Positions 25,564 to 34,815 are shown, counted from the first letter of the stretch. The stretch is 64,000 bases of DNA from Streptomyces sp. NBC_01233 (GCF_035989305.1 NZ_CP108514.1:5808501-5872500), one strand, 5' to 3'. The notes: a model not told the origin generated them from the sequence alone. Numbers and translations: made by a program.

Positions 25564-26831
25564 CCACCCGAATCCTCCCCGCGATCGGCGACCCGGACGC
25601 CGCGCGTGCCATCTCCACCCTCCTGAGCCAGCTCCCGGCGGCGGAGCCGGGCGCTCCGGTCCCCGACTCGACGTCACTGCTGGACACCCTCGCCCGCCTG
25701 GCCGTCGACTCCATCGACGAACTCCCCGAGGTCGTCCTCGTCCACGAGCGGATCGGCCCGGTGCCCGCACTGGAACTGATCCGCGAAGTCGCCCTGCGCT
25801 TCCCGGCGGTGGGCGTCGTCCTGGTCTCCTCCGACGCCGGCCCGGCGCTCTTCTCCGCCGCGATGGACTCGGGCGCGCGCGGCCTGATCGGCCTCCCGCT
25901 CTCCTACGAGGAACTCGCCGCCCGCGTCCAGGCCGCCGCCCAGTGGTCCGTGGGCGTACGCCGCCACCTGGGCAAGGGCGCCGCCGCCGACGTCTTCACG
26001 GGACCGGGCGGCCACGTGGTCACGGTCACCGGAGCCAAGGGCGGCGTGGGCACCACCTTCACCGCCGTGCAGTTCGCGCTCGCAGCGGCCGCCTCGGGAC
26101 GGCGTACCGCACTGGTCGACATGGACCTCCAGGCGGGCGACGTGGGCTCGTACCTCGACGTGCAGTTCCGCCGCTCCATCGCCGACCTCGCCGGCATCCA
26201 GGACATCTCGCCGCGGGTCCTCCAGGACGCGGTGTACGACGACCGCACGGGCCTGGCGCTGCTGCTGGCCCCGGCCGACGGGGAGCGGGGCGAGGAGGTC
26301 GACGACCGGGCCGCCCGGCACATCGTCGGAGCCCTGCGCAGCCGCTACGAACTCGTCGTCATCGACTGCGGCACCCAGGTGACCGGCGCGAACGCCGCCG
26401 CCGTGGAAATGGCGGACGTGGCGGTGCTGGTCACCACCCCGGACGTGGTCGCGGTACGGGCGGCGAAGCGGATGGTCCGGATGTGGGAACGGCTCCAGGT
26501 GCGCAAGGCGGAGGACACGGCGATGGTCGTCAACCGCTGGAGCAAGCACACGGAGATCCAGCCCGCCCTGATCGAGAAGATCACCAAGACCCGCGCCACC
26601 CGGACCGCGGTCCCGGCGGCCTTCAAGGAACTCCAGGCGGTGGTCGACGCGGGCCGGGTCCAGGACCTCGACAACCGCTCGACGGTCAAACAGGCCCTGT
26701 GGACGCTGGCGGGCGAACTCGGCCTCCTGTCCTCCCCGGACACCGCCCGGGCCCCCGCCACCCCGGGCGCGGCGGTGGCTGTCCGCCCCGCGGGCCCGGT
26801 CTCCCGCCTGCGCCGCGGCCGGGAGGGCTGA
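25560..26831 (+). CDS. tadZ: TadZ/CpaE-type pilus localisation ATPase
   Basis: 423 residues. The N-terminal about 135 residues resemble an atypical receiver domain without the phospho-acceptor Asp. The MinD/ParA-like domain follows, with a deviant Walker A GAKGGVGTTF at about 160-170 and VVIDCGTQVTGAN as Walker B. TadZ/CpaE directs the pilus machine to its place in the cell. The ATG overlaps the iscB stop (ATGA), so the cassette now supplies its upstream sequence, including the ribosome binding region (AAAGAAG at 25550). Confidence 0.87.
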   Translation: MTTRILPAIGDPDAARAISTLLSQLPAAEPGAPVPDSTSLLDTLARLAVDSIDELPEVVLVHERIGPVPALELIREVALRFPAVGVVLVSSDAGPALFSAAMDSGARGLIGLPLSYEELAARVQAAAQWSVGVRRHLGKGAAADVFTGPGGHVVTVTGAKGGVGTTFTAVQFALAAAASGRRTALVDMDLQAGDVGSYLDVQFRRSIADLAGIQDISPRVLQDAVYDDRTGLALLLAPADGERGEEVDDRAARHIVGALRSRYELVVIDCGTQVTGANAAAVEMADVAVLVTTPDVVAVRAAKRMVRMWERLQVRKAEDTAMVVNRWSKHTEIQPALIEKITKTRATRTAVPAAFKELQAVVDAGRVQDLDNRSTVKQALWTLAGELGLLSSPDTARAPATPGAAVAVRPAGPVSRLRRGREG

Positions 26832-26834
26832 CGG

Positions 26835-27197
26835 ATGCCCGCCCGGAGAGGGGACCGGGGCCAGGTGGCGATCGAGTTCGTCGGCATGGTCCCGCTGATC
26901 CTGCTGCTCGTGGCGGCGGTGTGGGAGTGCGTACTGATCGGCTACGCGTTCTCCCTGGCGGGCAACGCGGCGGACGAGGCGGCGCGGGCGGGGGCGGTGA
27001 AGGGGCCTGCGGCTTGTGATGCGGCGGCGAGGGAGCACATCGGGGAGGCGTGGAACATGGGCGACCCCGACTGCCGAAGGGAAGGGGACGTCTACAAGGC
27101 GACCGTGACGCTCAAGATCCCCGTGCTCTACCCCGGACTGGACTTCGGCTCCATCCACGGCACCGCCGGCGCGGCCATGGAGAGGGAGGAGGACTGA
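26835..27197 (+). CDS. TadE-like pseudopilin
   Basis: 120 residues. A short basic leader then GDRGQVAIEFVGMVPLILLL, the TadE signature with a Gly/Gln processing site and Glu at +5, inside one transmembrane helix. The exported remainder has two cysteines (AACDAAA, DPDCRRE). Minor pilins of this type prime or modulate Flp pilus assembly. It starts 3 bp after tadZ. Confidence 0.83.
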   Translation: MPARRGDRGQVAIEFVGMVPLILLLVAAVWECVLIGYAFSLAGNAADEAARAGAVKGPAACDAAAREHIGEAWNMGDPDCRREGDVYKATVTLKIPVLYPGLDFGSIHGTAGAAMEREED

Positions 27198-27198
27198 C

Positions 27199-27567
27199 GT
27201 GAAGGCACGTGTGCGCTCCGACCGTGGCCAAGTGGCCCTGGAGTACATCGGCTTCGTGCCGATCCTGCTGTTCGTCGCGCTGTGCGGTATCCAGCTCGGC
27301 TGGGTGGCGTACGTCCATGAGCAGGCGGACACGGCGGCCCGTACGGCGGCGCGCGTGGAGGCCCAGCACCCGGGCCGGGGTGAGGCCGCCGGATACGCCG
27401 CCATCCGCGAAGGGCTCCCGGCGACCGTCAGTGTGCCCCCAGGAGGAGACGCGGTGACCGCGACCGTGACCATACGGATCAACTCGATCATCCCCGGGCT
27501 CTCCCTCGAACCGGCCAAGGCAACGGCAGTCATGCCCAACGACGACCCGAAGGTGACCGGACCATGA
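27199..27567 (+). CDS. Second TadE-like pseudopilin
   Basis: 122 residues from GTG, one base after the previous stop. SDRGQVALEYIGFVPILLFV repeats the TadE signature, with one transmembrane helix and a beta-rich exported domain. With the preceding gene it corresponds to the TadE/TadF pair of other clusters. Confidence 0.83.
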   Translation: MKARVRSDRGQVALEYIGFVPILLFVALCGIQLGWVAYVHEQADTAARTAARVEAQHPGRGEAAGYAAIREGLPATVSVPPGGDAVTATVTIRINSIIPGLSLEPAKATAVMPNDDPKVTGP

Positions 27568-28925
27568 GCCTGCGTTCCCGGGTCAACACCCCCGACGACC
27601 GCCACAGCCCCCGCGAGGACGGCCGACTGGTCTCCTCCTACCGCGCCAAGCTGCTGGAGGAGATCGACCTCGCCGAGATGTCCGCGCTCGCGCCCGCCGA
27701 GCGCCGGGCGCGCCTGGAGCGCGTACTCGGCCACATCATCAGCCGCGAAGGCCCCGTACTCTCCACCGTCGAGCGCGCGCAGCTGATCCGCCGGGTCGTC
27801 GACGAGGCCCTCGGGCTCGGTGTGCTCGAACCGCTCCTCGAAGACGCCTCGATCTCCGAGATCATGGTCAACGGCCCCGACCAGATCTTCGTCGAGCGCG
27901 CCGGCCGCGTCGAGCAGCTCCCCCTCCGCTTCGCCTCGCACGAGCAGCTGATGCAGACCATCGAGCGCATCGTCTCCACCGTCAACCGCCGTGTGGACGA
28001 GGCCAATCCGATGGTCGACGCCCGCCTGCCCAGCGGCGAGCGCGTCAACGTCATCATCCCGCCGCTCTCCCTGACCGGCGCCACCCTCACCATCCGCCGC
28101 TTCCCGCGCGCCTTCACCCTGCACGAGATGATCAGTCTCGGCTCGCTCGACGAGCAGATGCTGCTCCTGCTCTCCGGACTCGTCGCCGCGAAGATGAACG
28201 TGATCGTCTCCGGCGCCACCGGCACCGGCAAGACCACCCTCCTCAACGCCCTCTCCGGCCTGATCCCGGAGGGTGAGCGCATCATCACCATCGAGGACTC
28301 CGCCGAGCTCCAGCTCCAGCAGGCGCACGTCATCCGCCTCGAATCCCGCCCGCCGAACGTCGAGGGCAAGGGCCAGATCACCATCCGCGACCTGGTCCGG
28401 AACTCACTGCGCATGCGCCCCGACCGCATCATCGTCGGCGAGGTCCGCGGCGGCGAGACCCTCGACATGCTCCAGGCGATGTCCACCGGCCACGACGGCT
28501 CCCTCGCCACCGTCCACGCCAACAGTTCCTCGGACGCGCTCATGCGCCTGCAGACCCTCGCCTCCATGTCGGAGGTGGAGATTCCCTTCGAGGCGCTCCA
28601 GGACCAGATCAACAGCGCCGTGAACGTCATCGTCCAGCTCACCCGCTTCGGCGACGGCTCACGCCGCATCACGGAGATCTCCATCCTCGAATCGCACGGC
28701 CGCGAGCCCTTCCGGATCACGACCGTCTGCCGCTTCGCCGGCCAGCCCATGGGCTCGGACGGCCGCGTCCACGGCTACTTCGAGTACTACCCGCTGCCGC
28801 GCCGCATCGCCGAACGCCTCTACATGAACAACCAGCCCATCCCGCAGGCCTTCGGAGTCGCACTGCCCGACGACCCCCTCACGGCTCCCCTCGCCACCCC
28901 GCACATCCCCCGGACCGCTCTGTGA
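27564..28925 (+). CDS. tadA: TadA/CpaF secretion ATPase
   Basis: 453 residues. The N-terminal helical domain is followed by the GSPII_E ATPase core: SGATGTGKTTLLNALSG (Walker A, about residue 217), IEDSAEL (Asp box), MRPDRIIVGEVRGGE (Walker B) and GHDGSLATVHANS (His box). It powers Flp pilus extrusion from the cytoplasmic face. It overlaps its neighbours on both sides by 4 bp, so it is coupled to tadE2 and tadB. Confidence 0.95.
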   Translation: MSLRSRVNTPDDRHSPREDGRLVSSYRAKLLEEIDLAEMSALAPAERRARLERVLGHIISREGPVLSTVERAQLIRRVVDEALGLGVLEPLLEDASISEIMVNGPDQIFVERAGRVEQLPLRFASHEQLMQTIERIVSTVNRRVDEANPMVDARLPSGERVNVIIPPLSLTGATLTIRRFPRAFTLHEMISLGSLDEQMLLLLSGLVAAKMNVIVSGATGTGKTTLLNALSGLIPEGERIITIEDSAELQLQQAHVIRLESRPPNVEGKGQITIRDLVRNSLRMRPDRIIVGEVRGGETLDMLQAMSTGHDGSLATVHANSSSDALMRLQTLASMSEVEIPFEALQDQINSAVNVIVQLTRFGDGSRRITEISILESHGREPFRITTVCRFAGQPMGSDGRVHGYFEYYPLPRRIAERLYMNNQPIPQAFGVALPDDPLTAPLATPHIPRTAL

Positions 28926-29860
28926 ACCCATTGATCCTCCTCACCCTCGGCGCCACGCTGCTCGCCTGCGTGCTCGTCGTCGCCGGCCTCCAGGCGTACG
29001 TCGCCGGGCGCGCCCAGCGCGCCGCCCTGATCGAGCGCCTCTCGGCGAGCGGAATGCCGCCGCCCATCGGGCGGCGGCGCCGCTTCCAGGGCGTCGACCG
29101 GCGGCTGCGCAAGACCAAGCTGGGCCGGCGCATCGAGCTGAAGCTGGCCACCACCGGCCTGGACCTCACCCCGGGCGAGTTCTTCGTCTACATGCTGGGT
29201 TCGATCGCGGGCGTCTGGCTCGTCGCGTCGTCCCTCCTCGCGCCGTTCTTCGGTCCGGTGGCGGGCGTGATCGGCATCTGGGCGGCGAACGCCTTCCTGA
29301 ACTGGCAGCGGGCGCGGCGCACGGAACGGTTCATCAACCAGCTCCCCGACCTGGCCCGCATCCTCGCCAACGCCACCCAGGCCGGGCTGGCCCTGCGTAC
29401 GGCCATCGGCATCGCGGCCGAGGAGCTGGAGGCGCCGGCGGGCGAGGAACTCGCGCGCGTCGCCGACCGCCTGGCCGTGGGCCACTCCATCGAGGAGTCC
29501 CTGGGCGAACTCACCGAACGTCTCCCGTCACGGGAACTGGTCGTCCTCGTCTCCACCCTCGTCCTGTCGGCCCGTGCGGGCGGCGCCATCGTGGACAGCC
29601 TGCGCAACCTGACGGTGACGCTGGAGCAGCGCAAGGAGACCCGTCGCGAGATCCGTACCCAGCTGTCCCAGGTGACGGTGACGGCGTACCTCGTCCCGTC
29701 GATCGGACTCGGCTCGCTGCTGCTGGTCGACATGATGATGCCGGGCGCGCTGGACCGGATGACGGGCGCGTTCCTCGGCCAGACGGCCGTCCTCATCGCC
29801 CTCGGCCTCTTCGCCCTGGGCTTCCTCCTCATCCGCCGCCTGTCGAAGATCGACGTCTGA
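28922..29860 (+). CDS. tadB: TadB-type inner membrane platform protein (T2SSF domain)
   Basis: 312 residues from GTG overlapping tadA. An N-terminal helix, two central helices (AGVWLVASSLLAPFFG) and two C-terminal helices flank a GspF domain with LPDLARILANATQAGLALRT and LVVLVSTLVLSARAGGAIVD. It forms the membrane platform with TadC. Confidence 0.9.
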   Translation: MNPLILLTLGATLLACVLVVAGLQAYVAGRAQRAALIERLSASGMPPPIGRRRRFQGVDRRLRKTKLGRRIELKLATTGLDLTPGEFFVYMLGSIAGVWLVASSLLAPFFGPVAGVIGIWAANAFLNWQRARRTERFINQLPDLARILANATQAGLALRTAIGIAAEELEAPAGEELARVADRLAVGHSIEESLGELTERLPSRELVVLVSTLVLSARAGGAIVDSLRNLTVTLEQRKETRREIRTQLSQVTVTAYLVPSIGLGSLLLVDMMMPGALDRMTGAFLGQTAVLIALGLFALGFLLIRRLSKIDV

Positions 29861-29874
29861 GGGGGGACAGGACG

Positions 29875-30768
29875 ATGACCGGAATTCTTCTCGCACTCGC
29901 CGTGGCCCTTTCCGTTCTCGGTGCCTTCCACGGCATCCGCCTCTACCGCGCGGACGTGAAACTGCCCACGGACCTCGCGCTGGCCCTGGAGGTCGGAGCC
30001 ACCCGCACGACGGCGGTCGGCTCCCTCGTCGACCGCTTGGGCATCCGCTGGGCGCCGCTCGTACTGAGCGCGATGGGCCCGGCCCGGGTCGCCCGCAAGC
30101 GCCGTCAGATCGACATGGCGGGCAACCCGGCCGGCCTGACGATCGACCGCTACGCGGCCCGGCGGGCGGTGTACGGCGCCCTGGGCGCCCTCGGCGCCTT
30201 CTCGATGCTGATCAACGGCCAGCTGGTCGCCGCCCTCCTGATGGTGGCCTTCGGGCTCTTCTGGATCGAGGCCGGCCTGTGGTCGGCCATCAGGGTCCGC
30301 CGTGACCACATCGAGCGGACCCTGCCCGACTTCCTCGACGTGCTCGCCGTGGTGGTGAGCGCGGGGCTGGGCTTCCGGCAGGCGCTGGCCCGGGTGGCGG
30401 ACAAGTACGAGGGCCCGTGGGCGGACGAAATCCGCATCACGCTCCAGCAGATGGACATGGGCGTCAGCCGCCGCCAGGCCTTCGACGACCTGCGCCGCCG
30501 CAACGACAGCGAACAGGTCGCACAGTTCGTGACGGCCCTCCAGCAGGGCGAGGAACTCGGCTCCCCGATCGTCGACACCCTGATCGCGATCGCCGAGGAC
30601 ATGCGCCGTACGGATGCCCAGAACGCCCGCCGCCGCGCGGCCCGGGCCGTCCCGAAGGCGACGTTCGCGGTGACCATGTTCATGCTCCCGGGCACGCTGA
30701 TCCTGCTGGTCTGCGGCTTCGTCTACGGCGCGAACGTCGACTTCGGCGCGCTGTTCGGGGGTGGCTGA
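29875..30768 (+). CDS. tadC: TadC-type inner membrane platform protein (T2SSF domain)
   Basis: 297 residues, 14 bp after tadB. Topology and GspF features match TadB: a helix near the N-terminus, a central hairpin (YGALGALGAFSMLINGQL), LPDFLDVLAVVVSAGLGFRQ, and a C-terminal helix FMLPGTLILLVCGFVYG. Partner of TadB in the pilus platform. Confidence 0.9.
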   Translation: MTGILLALAVALSVLGAFHGIRLYRADVKLPTDLALALEVGATRTTAVGSLVDRLGIRWAPLVLSAMGPARVARKRRQIDMAGNPAGLTIDRYAARRAVYGALGALGAFSMLINGQLVAALLMVAFGLFWIEAGLWSAIRVRRDHIERTLPDFLDVLAVVVSAGLGFRQALARVADKYEGPWADEIRITLQQMDMGVSRRQAFDDLRRRNDSEQVAQFVTALQQGEELGSPIVDTLIAIAEDMRRTDAQNARRRAARAVPKATFAVTMFMLPGTLILLVCGFVYGANVDFGALFGGG

Positions 30769-30771
30769 GCC

Positions 30772-31458
30772 ATGGCGCGGCTGAGCGTGCTCATCGCCGA
30801 CGGCAACCCGGTCATCAGGGCGGGCCTGGCGGCCATCCTGTGCGCGGCGGAGGACCTCGACGTGACGGCCCAGGCGGAGGACGGCCGCGAGGCACTGAGC
30901 CTGACCCGTCGGCACGCCCCGGACGTGATCCTGCTGGACGTCCGGATGCCGGGCGTGGACGGGATATCGGCGCTGCCGCACCTGGTGCAGCTGGCTCCCG
31001 TACTGATGCTGACGTACAGCAGGGAAGCCGAAATCATCTGCGAGGCCCTGTCGTTGGGCGCCGGGGGCTACCTCGTGCACGGGGAGTTCACGGCGGACGA
31101 GCTGCTGAGGGCGGTACGGGACGCCCCACTGGGCCGCCCCCACTTCACCCCGACCGCCGCGAGCGCCCTGCTCGCGGAACTCCGGGCCTCTTCGCATCCG
31201 CAACGAGCTGTGGCACAGTCTTCTGAGCGGATGCACAACTCTGTTGTCTTCGGGCTGAGTTCCCGGGAGGTGGAGATCATGGATCTGATCGCGTCCGGGA
31301 TGAGCAATCAGCAGATCGCGGCCGCCTGCTTCATCAGCGAGAAGACGGTGAAGAACCACATCAACCGCATCTTCGCGAAGCTCCAGAGCGCCACGCGCAG
31401 CGAGGCGATAGCCCGCTGGCTGGGAACCGCCCGTCCAGGAGTGACCGGTCATGGGTAG
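30772..31458 (+). CDS. NarL/LuxR-type response regulator with degenerate receiver
   Basis: 228 residues, 3 bp after tadC. The receiver domain (1-120) keeps the phospho-acceptor D56 (ILLDVRMPG) and T81. However, one of the two acidic pocket residues is Gly (D10-G11), and the conserved Lys is His (H103 in GYLVHG). The C-terminal LuxR helix-turn-helix (about 158-220) has LSSREVEIMDLIASGMSNQQ and SEKTVKNHINRIFAKL. No histidine kinase gene is nearby. Position suggests control of the following flp gene, perhaps independent of normal phosphorylation. Confidence 0.88.
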   Translation: MARLSVLIADGNPVIRAGLAAILCAAEDLDVTAQAEDGREALSLTRRHAPDVILLDVRMPGVDGISALPHLVQLAPVLMLTYSREAEIICEALSLGAGGYLVHGEFTADELLRAVRDAPLGRPHFTPTAASALLAELRASSHPQRAVAQSSERMHNSVVFGLSSREVEIMDLIASGMSNQQIAAACFISEKTVKNHINRIFAKLQSATRSEAIARWLGTARPGVTGHG

Positions 31459-31568
31459 ACGGAGTGCGCAGTGGGTCCGTAATTGGGTCCCGGGACCCTT
31501 GGTGACGACTGGTGACTCGCCGTACCGTCCGCAGATCGACACCGGTACCGGCCCGGGAGGGAACCCCC

Positions 31569-31814
31569 ATGTCACAGAACACGCTGCTGAAGGCCGCCGT
31601 GGAGGCACGGATCAGGGTGAACGGCTGGGCGGACACGGCCACAACAAGGCTCCGCAAGCGCCACGCGAACCTCGACCGCGGCCAGACCGCCTTCGAATAC
31701 CTGGGCATCATCCTCGTGGTCATCGTGATCATCGGCGCGATGATCGGCACCGGCATCGGGACATTGATCGTCGAGAAGATCAAGGCGCAGGTCGGGCTGA
31801 TCAAGGCGGGCTGA
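31569..31814 (+). CDS. flp: Flp-family pilin with long leader
   Basis: 81 residues from ATG at 31569 (GGGAGGG 7-13 bp upstream). A 38-residue basic leader ends in DRG, then QTAFEYLGIILVVIVIIG: the Flp cleavage motif with Gly at -1 and Glu at +5 (E43) followed by Tyr. The mature pilin would be about 43 residues. Cleavage needs an A24 prepilin peptidase, found at 60187-60960 rather than in this cluster. The 110-bp gap upstream suggests its own promoter. Confidence 0.87.
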   Translation: MSQNTLLKAAVEARIRVNGWADTATTRLRKRHANLDRGQTAFEYLGIILVVIVIIGAMIGTGIGTLIVEKIKAQVGLIKAG

Positions 31815-31822
31815 TCGCGGCC

Positions 31823-32449
31823 GTGGGCGACAGCGGGTCCAACGACCAAGGGCAGGCCTTCCCGATCTATGTCGTGCTTGTCGTCGGTGTGCTCTTCGCT
31901 GCGTTCGCGTTCTTCGCAGTGGGGCAAGCCTCCGTCACCCGCAGCGATGCGCAAGGCGCTGCTGATGCAGCAGCGTTGGCGGCGGCCCGAGAGGCCAGGG
32001 ATGCGGCCTTTACTGATCTCGATCTTGCGGCCTTGAACCCGGCGGATTGGGAGAAGCTCCTGAGGGGGGACCTCCTCAGCGGTAGGGGAGCCTGCGCTGC
32101 GGCGGCGAGCTTCGCGGCCAAGAACAACGCCGTGTCCGAGTGCGAGCCGTCCCTTCCTCGCTTCACCGTCAATGTGACGACCAACAGGACGGTGGGAGGC
32201 TCTGTGATCCCGGGAACCGAAGGTATGAAGGGCACAGCGAATGCCACGGCCCTGATCGAACCGCGCTGCACGTTGGGGGTCGCTCCAACGCCCAGTGCGA
32301 CGAAACCACCCGGCGGTGATAGCCCGCCAAAGCCTGACCAGATCAAGTTTCAGTGCAAGGGGGGCGAGCCCGTCCAGCTTGACCCGCTGAGGCCTGGATC
32401 CCTGCGCACGCTGGCACGAAGCTTGTTCAGTGTGCGTTTGGTCGACTGA
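31823..32449 (+). CDS. TadG-like pilus assembly protein
   Basis: 208 residues from GTG at 31823, 9 bp after flp. NDQGQAFPIYVVLVVGVLFA begins a TadG-like N-terminal helix followed by QGAADAAALAAAREARDAA. The rest is exported, with paired cysteines. The base composition is less GC-rich than the tadA-tadC block. The TadG name rests on the N-terminus only. Confidence 0.72.
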   Translation: MGDSGSNDQGQAFPIYVVLVVGVLFAAFAFFAVGQASVTRSDAQGAADAAALAAAREARDAAFTDLDLAALNPADWEKLLRGDLLSGRGACAAAASFAAKNNAVSECEPSLPRFTVNVTTNRTVGGSVIPGTEGMKGTANATALIEPRCTLGVAPTPSATKPPGGDSPPKPDQIKFQCKGGEPVQLDPLRPGSLRTLARSLFSVRLVD

Positions 32450-32480
32450 CAGCGAACCGAGAGACAAGGAAGCGGCGTAG

Positions 32481-33074
32481 ATGAGCATTCGGCACACGGT
32501 GAGGGTCCGCGGGGGAGCGGCCGCATTGGTTGCGGCGGTCTTGACGCTCGCGTTGGCCGGCTGTGGTGGTGACGAGAAGCCGAAGGCGAAGGAATCACCC
32601 AACTCCGCGGCGTCTCAGCCTCCGAACGGCGCTTCCGCTTCAACGCCGGCAGGTAGCCCGAGTGCCGCACCGACCCAGGTCCTTGCCACGGTCAACGGCG
32701 AGAGTGGTGTGGTTCTGACGATCAACTCGGTAACCCGTGACGCGGGGGGATTCGTGACTATCAACGGGCAGATCAAGAACACCTCCAATCAGCAGTTCGT
32801 CAAGACCGCGGCCTGGCGAGGGAGCGAGCGTGACCTCACTGGGAGCGGCGAGTCGGTGGCAGGTGCAACCCTTGTCGACAAGGCAGGGAAGAAGCGTTAC
32901 TACGTGTTGCGCGACACAGACGGTCGATGCCTCTGCACTTCAGGAGTGGCGGCCATTGACGCGGGTGCGACGGTGCCCTTCTTCGCTCAGTTTCCGGCGC
33001 CGCCGACGACCACCACTGATGTGGAGTTCAGTCTCCCTACCTTCGCTTCGGCCGTCGTCAAGATTTCCGGGTGA
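32481..33074 (+). CDS. Lipoprotein of the Tad cluster
   Basis: 197 residues. Basic N-terminus, hydrophobic core and lipobox LALAGC (Cys about 30). A Ser/Pro/Ala-rich linker precedes an exported beta-rich domain of about 125 residues with two cysteines (GRCLCTSG). It lies between the TadG-like and OmpA-like genes on the same strand, suggesting a wall-associated accessory to the pilus. Confidence 0.72.
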   Translation: MSIRHTVRVRGGAAALVAAVLTLALAGCGGDEKPKAKESPNSAASQPPNGASASTPAGSPSAAPTQVLATVNGESGVVLTINSVTRDAGGFVTINGQIKNTSNQQFVKTAAWRGSERDLTGSGESVAGATLVDKAGKKRYYVLRDTDGRCLCTSGVAAIDAGATVPFFAQFPAPPTTTTDVEFSLPTFASAVVKISG

Positions 33075-33077
33075 CCC

Positions 33078-33716
33078 ATGACCACACGACATCGCACCAT
33101 CGCCGCTACAGCCGTAGCCGGTCTCGTCATAGCCGGTGTCAACCTGATCGGGGCCGGCGTCGCCCATGCCGATGACGTCAAGCCGTCCGTACCTCCCGGC
33201 ACCGAGCCCTCCGCCTCCGCCCCCGTCCCCATCGACTCCAACGCCCCCGGGCTGAAGATCCCGCAAGGGGGGACGCTCGCGCCCGTCAAGGTGCTGGACA
33301 TCGCCGAGGTCGTCGAGGACCTCGGTGGGGAGCAGCGGCGGCAGGAGACCAATCAGACTGTCATGATGGCGCTGCAGTCCGAAGTGTTGTTCCCCGAGGA
33401 CAGTGCCGTGTTCAACGCTCAGGCCGCCGCGCGGATCCAGGCCATTGCCAATGAGATCAACACGCAGAAAGCCACCCGCATCCGCGTCTTCGGGTTCACC
33501 GACGACCAGGGCAGCTATGAGCACGGCAAGGAGCTCTCCAAGAAGCGGGCCGATGCCGTGCAGGCCGAGCTGGCCAAGACCGTCACCGATCCGAACGTCG
33601 TCTTCGACGTCCGCGGCTACAGCGAGGACTACCCGATCGCCGACAACGGCACCGAGGAGGGCCGCAAGAAGAACCGCCGGGTCGAGATCACCTTCCCCCG
33701 CGGTACGGGCGGCTGA
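33078..33716 (+). CDS. OmpA-family peptidoglycan-binding secreted protein
   Basis: 212 residues, 3 bp after the lipoprotein gene. Signal peptide about 1-32 (AGVAHADD). The C-terminal OmpA domain (about 95-208) shows RIRVFGFTDDQGSYEHGKEL, SKKRADAVQAEL and NRRVEITFP, the residues that contact peptidoglycan. In a bacterium without an outer membrane this would tether the pilus or envelope machinery to the wall. Last gene of the Tad cluster. Confidence 0.88.
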   Translation: MTTRHRTIAATAVAGLVIAGVNLIGAGVAHADDVKPSVPPGTEPSASAPVPIDSNAPGLKIPQGGTLAPVKVLDIAEVVEDLGGEQRRQETNQTVMMALQSEVLFPEDSAVFNAQAAARIQAIANEINTQKATRIRVFGFTDDQGSYEHGKELSKKRADAVQAELAKTVTDPNVVFDVRGYSEDYPIADNGTEEGRKKNRRVEITFPRGTGG

Positions 33717-33755
33717 CGCCTGCGAATACCCCAGAGAACAGCCGCAGTCGTGGCC

Positions 33756-33953
33756 TCAGTCGGCCAGCAGGTGGTCGGCCTTGCCGGCTTTGATGTCCCG
33801 AATCAGTTGACGGAGCGCGTCCGCCGAGTCGGTGAGGTACGTGTCCTCCCGACCGGCGATGGCGATGTAACTATTGCCGGCCCCGTCCACCCCTATCCGG
33901 TAGCAGGCGCTTCCCTCGGCGCAGTACGGCTCTTCCCAAGTTATGTCCGGCAT
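33756..33953 (-). CDS. DUF397-like small protein
   Basis: 65 residues from ATG at 33953 with GGGAG upstream. Short, acidic and soluble; it resembles the DUF397 proteins that pair with XRE/DUF5753 regulators. It starts 10 bp after the stop of the XRE gene. Such pairs modulate development or antibiotic regulators in Streptomyces. The DUF397 name rests on size, context and weak sequence resemblance. Confidence 0.7.
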   Translation of the reverse strand: MPDITWEEPYCAEGSACYRIGVDGAGNSYIAIAGREDTYLTDSADALRQLIRDIKAGKADHLLAD

Positions 33954-33963
33954 GACTGCTCCC

Positions 33964-34815
33964 TCAGAGTTCCTGCGCGATGGAGTGGATGAGGTCCCGC
34001 GTGCGTTGTGGAGACAGAGTGATCTTCTCCATCCAGTCCAGGTGTGCCCGGTACTTTGCCAACTGTGCCTCACCGTGCAGATATTCGGGCCCGTGTGTGC
34101 TGTCGACCTGGACGGTGTCCAACTGGGGCACGGGCCCCTCGGCGTAGGTCAGCGTCTGTCCAGAGCCGGGGAAGGCGCCCGCGCTGAACGGGATGGCGAG
34201 GATTGCGATGTTGTCCTGCTCGGACATGCGCAGCAGATGTTCCAGTTGCGCCTTCGCTACCTGCGTTCCACCGAACTGCATGCGCAGAGCCGCTTCGTGC
34301 ACGATCCCGGTGTACCGGGCAGGGGTGGCGCCCTCAAGTACCTGCTGGCGTTCGATTCGGAATTCGAGTCGCATCGCGAGCTCGCGATCCGGTAGCTGCG
34401 GCACGGCGACGCCGAAAATGGCGAGGGCGTGATCGAAGGTCTGGAGCAGCCCAGGGATGTGGACTGCCAACGCGGTACGCAGATGTGGTGAGTGAGCCTC
34501 CAGCTCGGCGATGTCGAGCAACCCGGCAGGCAGGGAACCTCGGTAGCGGTCCCACCACCCCCGTTGGTTGGGCTCGGCCATCGCCGACAGGGCCTTGACG
34601 TACGCCTCGTCGGTGCATTCGCAGTTGCAGGCCAGGGTGCGCAGCCGGTCGATGCTGATGCCTCGGTAGCCCTGCTCCATCTGTGAGAGGCGGGACCGGT
34701 CGACGTGGAGCAGCCCGGCCGCGGTCTCCGCGGACACGTCGGCAGAGAGCCGCATCCGCTTCAGTTCTGCTCCCAGTCGGCGCTGCCGCTCTGTCGGAGA
34801 TGTTCTGACCCCCAT
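33964..34815 (-). CDS. XRE-type regulator with DUF5753 domain
   Basis: 283 residues. An N-terminal helix-turn-helix (about 10-70: LGAELKRMRLSADVSAETAA, VDRSRLSQMEQGYRG) joins a DUF5753 C-terminal domain (about 95-275; IPGLLQT, RQQVLEG, LTYAEGPVP, VDSTHGPEYL). Together with the DUF397-like gene downstream and the divergent HATPase gene at 35076 it makes the classic streptomycete three-gene regulatory set. Confidence 0.92.
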   Translation of the reverse strand: MGVRTSPTERQRRLGAELKRMRLSADVSAETAAGLLHVDRSRLSQMEQGYRGISIDRLRTLACNCECTDEAYVKALSAMAEPNQRGWWDRYRGSLPAGLLDIAELEAHSPHLRTALAVHIPGLLQTFDHALAIFGVAVPQLPDRELAMRLEFRIERQQVLEGATPARYTGIVHEAALRMQFGGTQVAKAQLEHLLRMSEQDNIAILAIPFSAGAFPGSGQTLTYAEGPVPQLDTVQVDSTHGPEYLHGEAQLAKYRAHLDWMEKITLSPQRTRDLIHSIAQEL

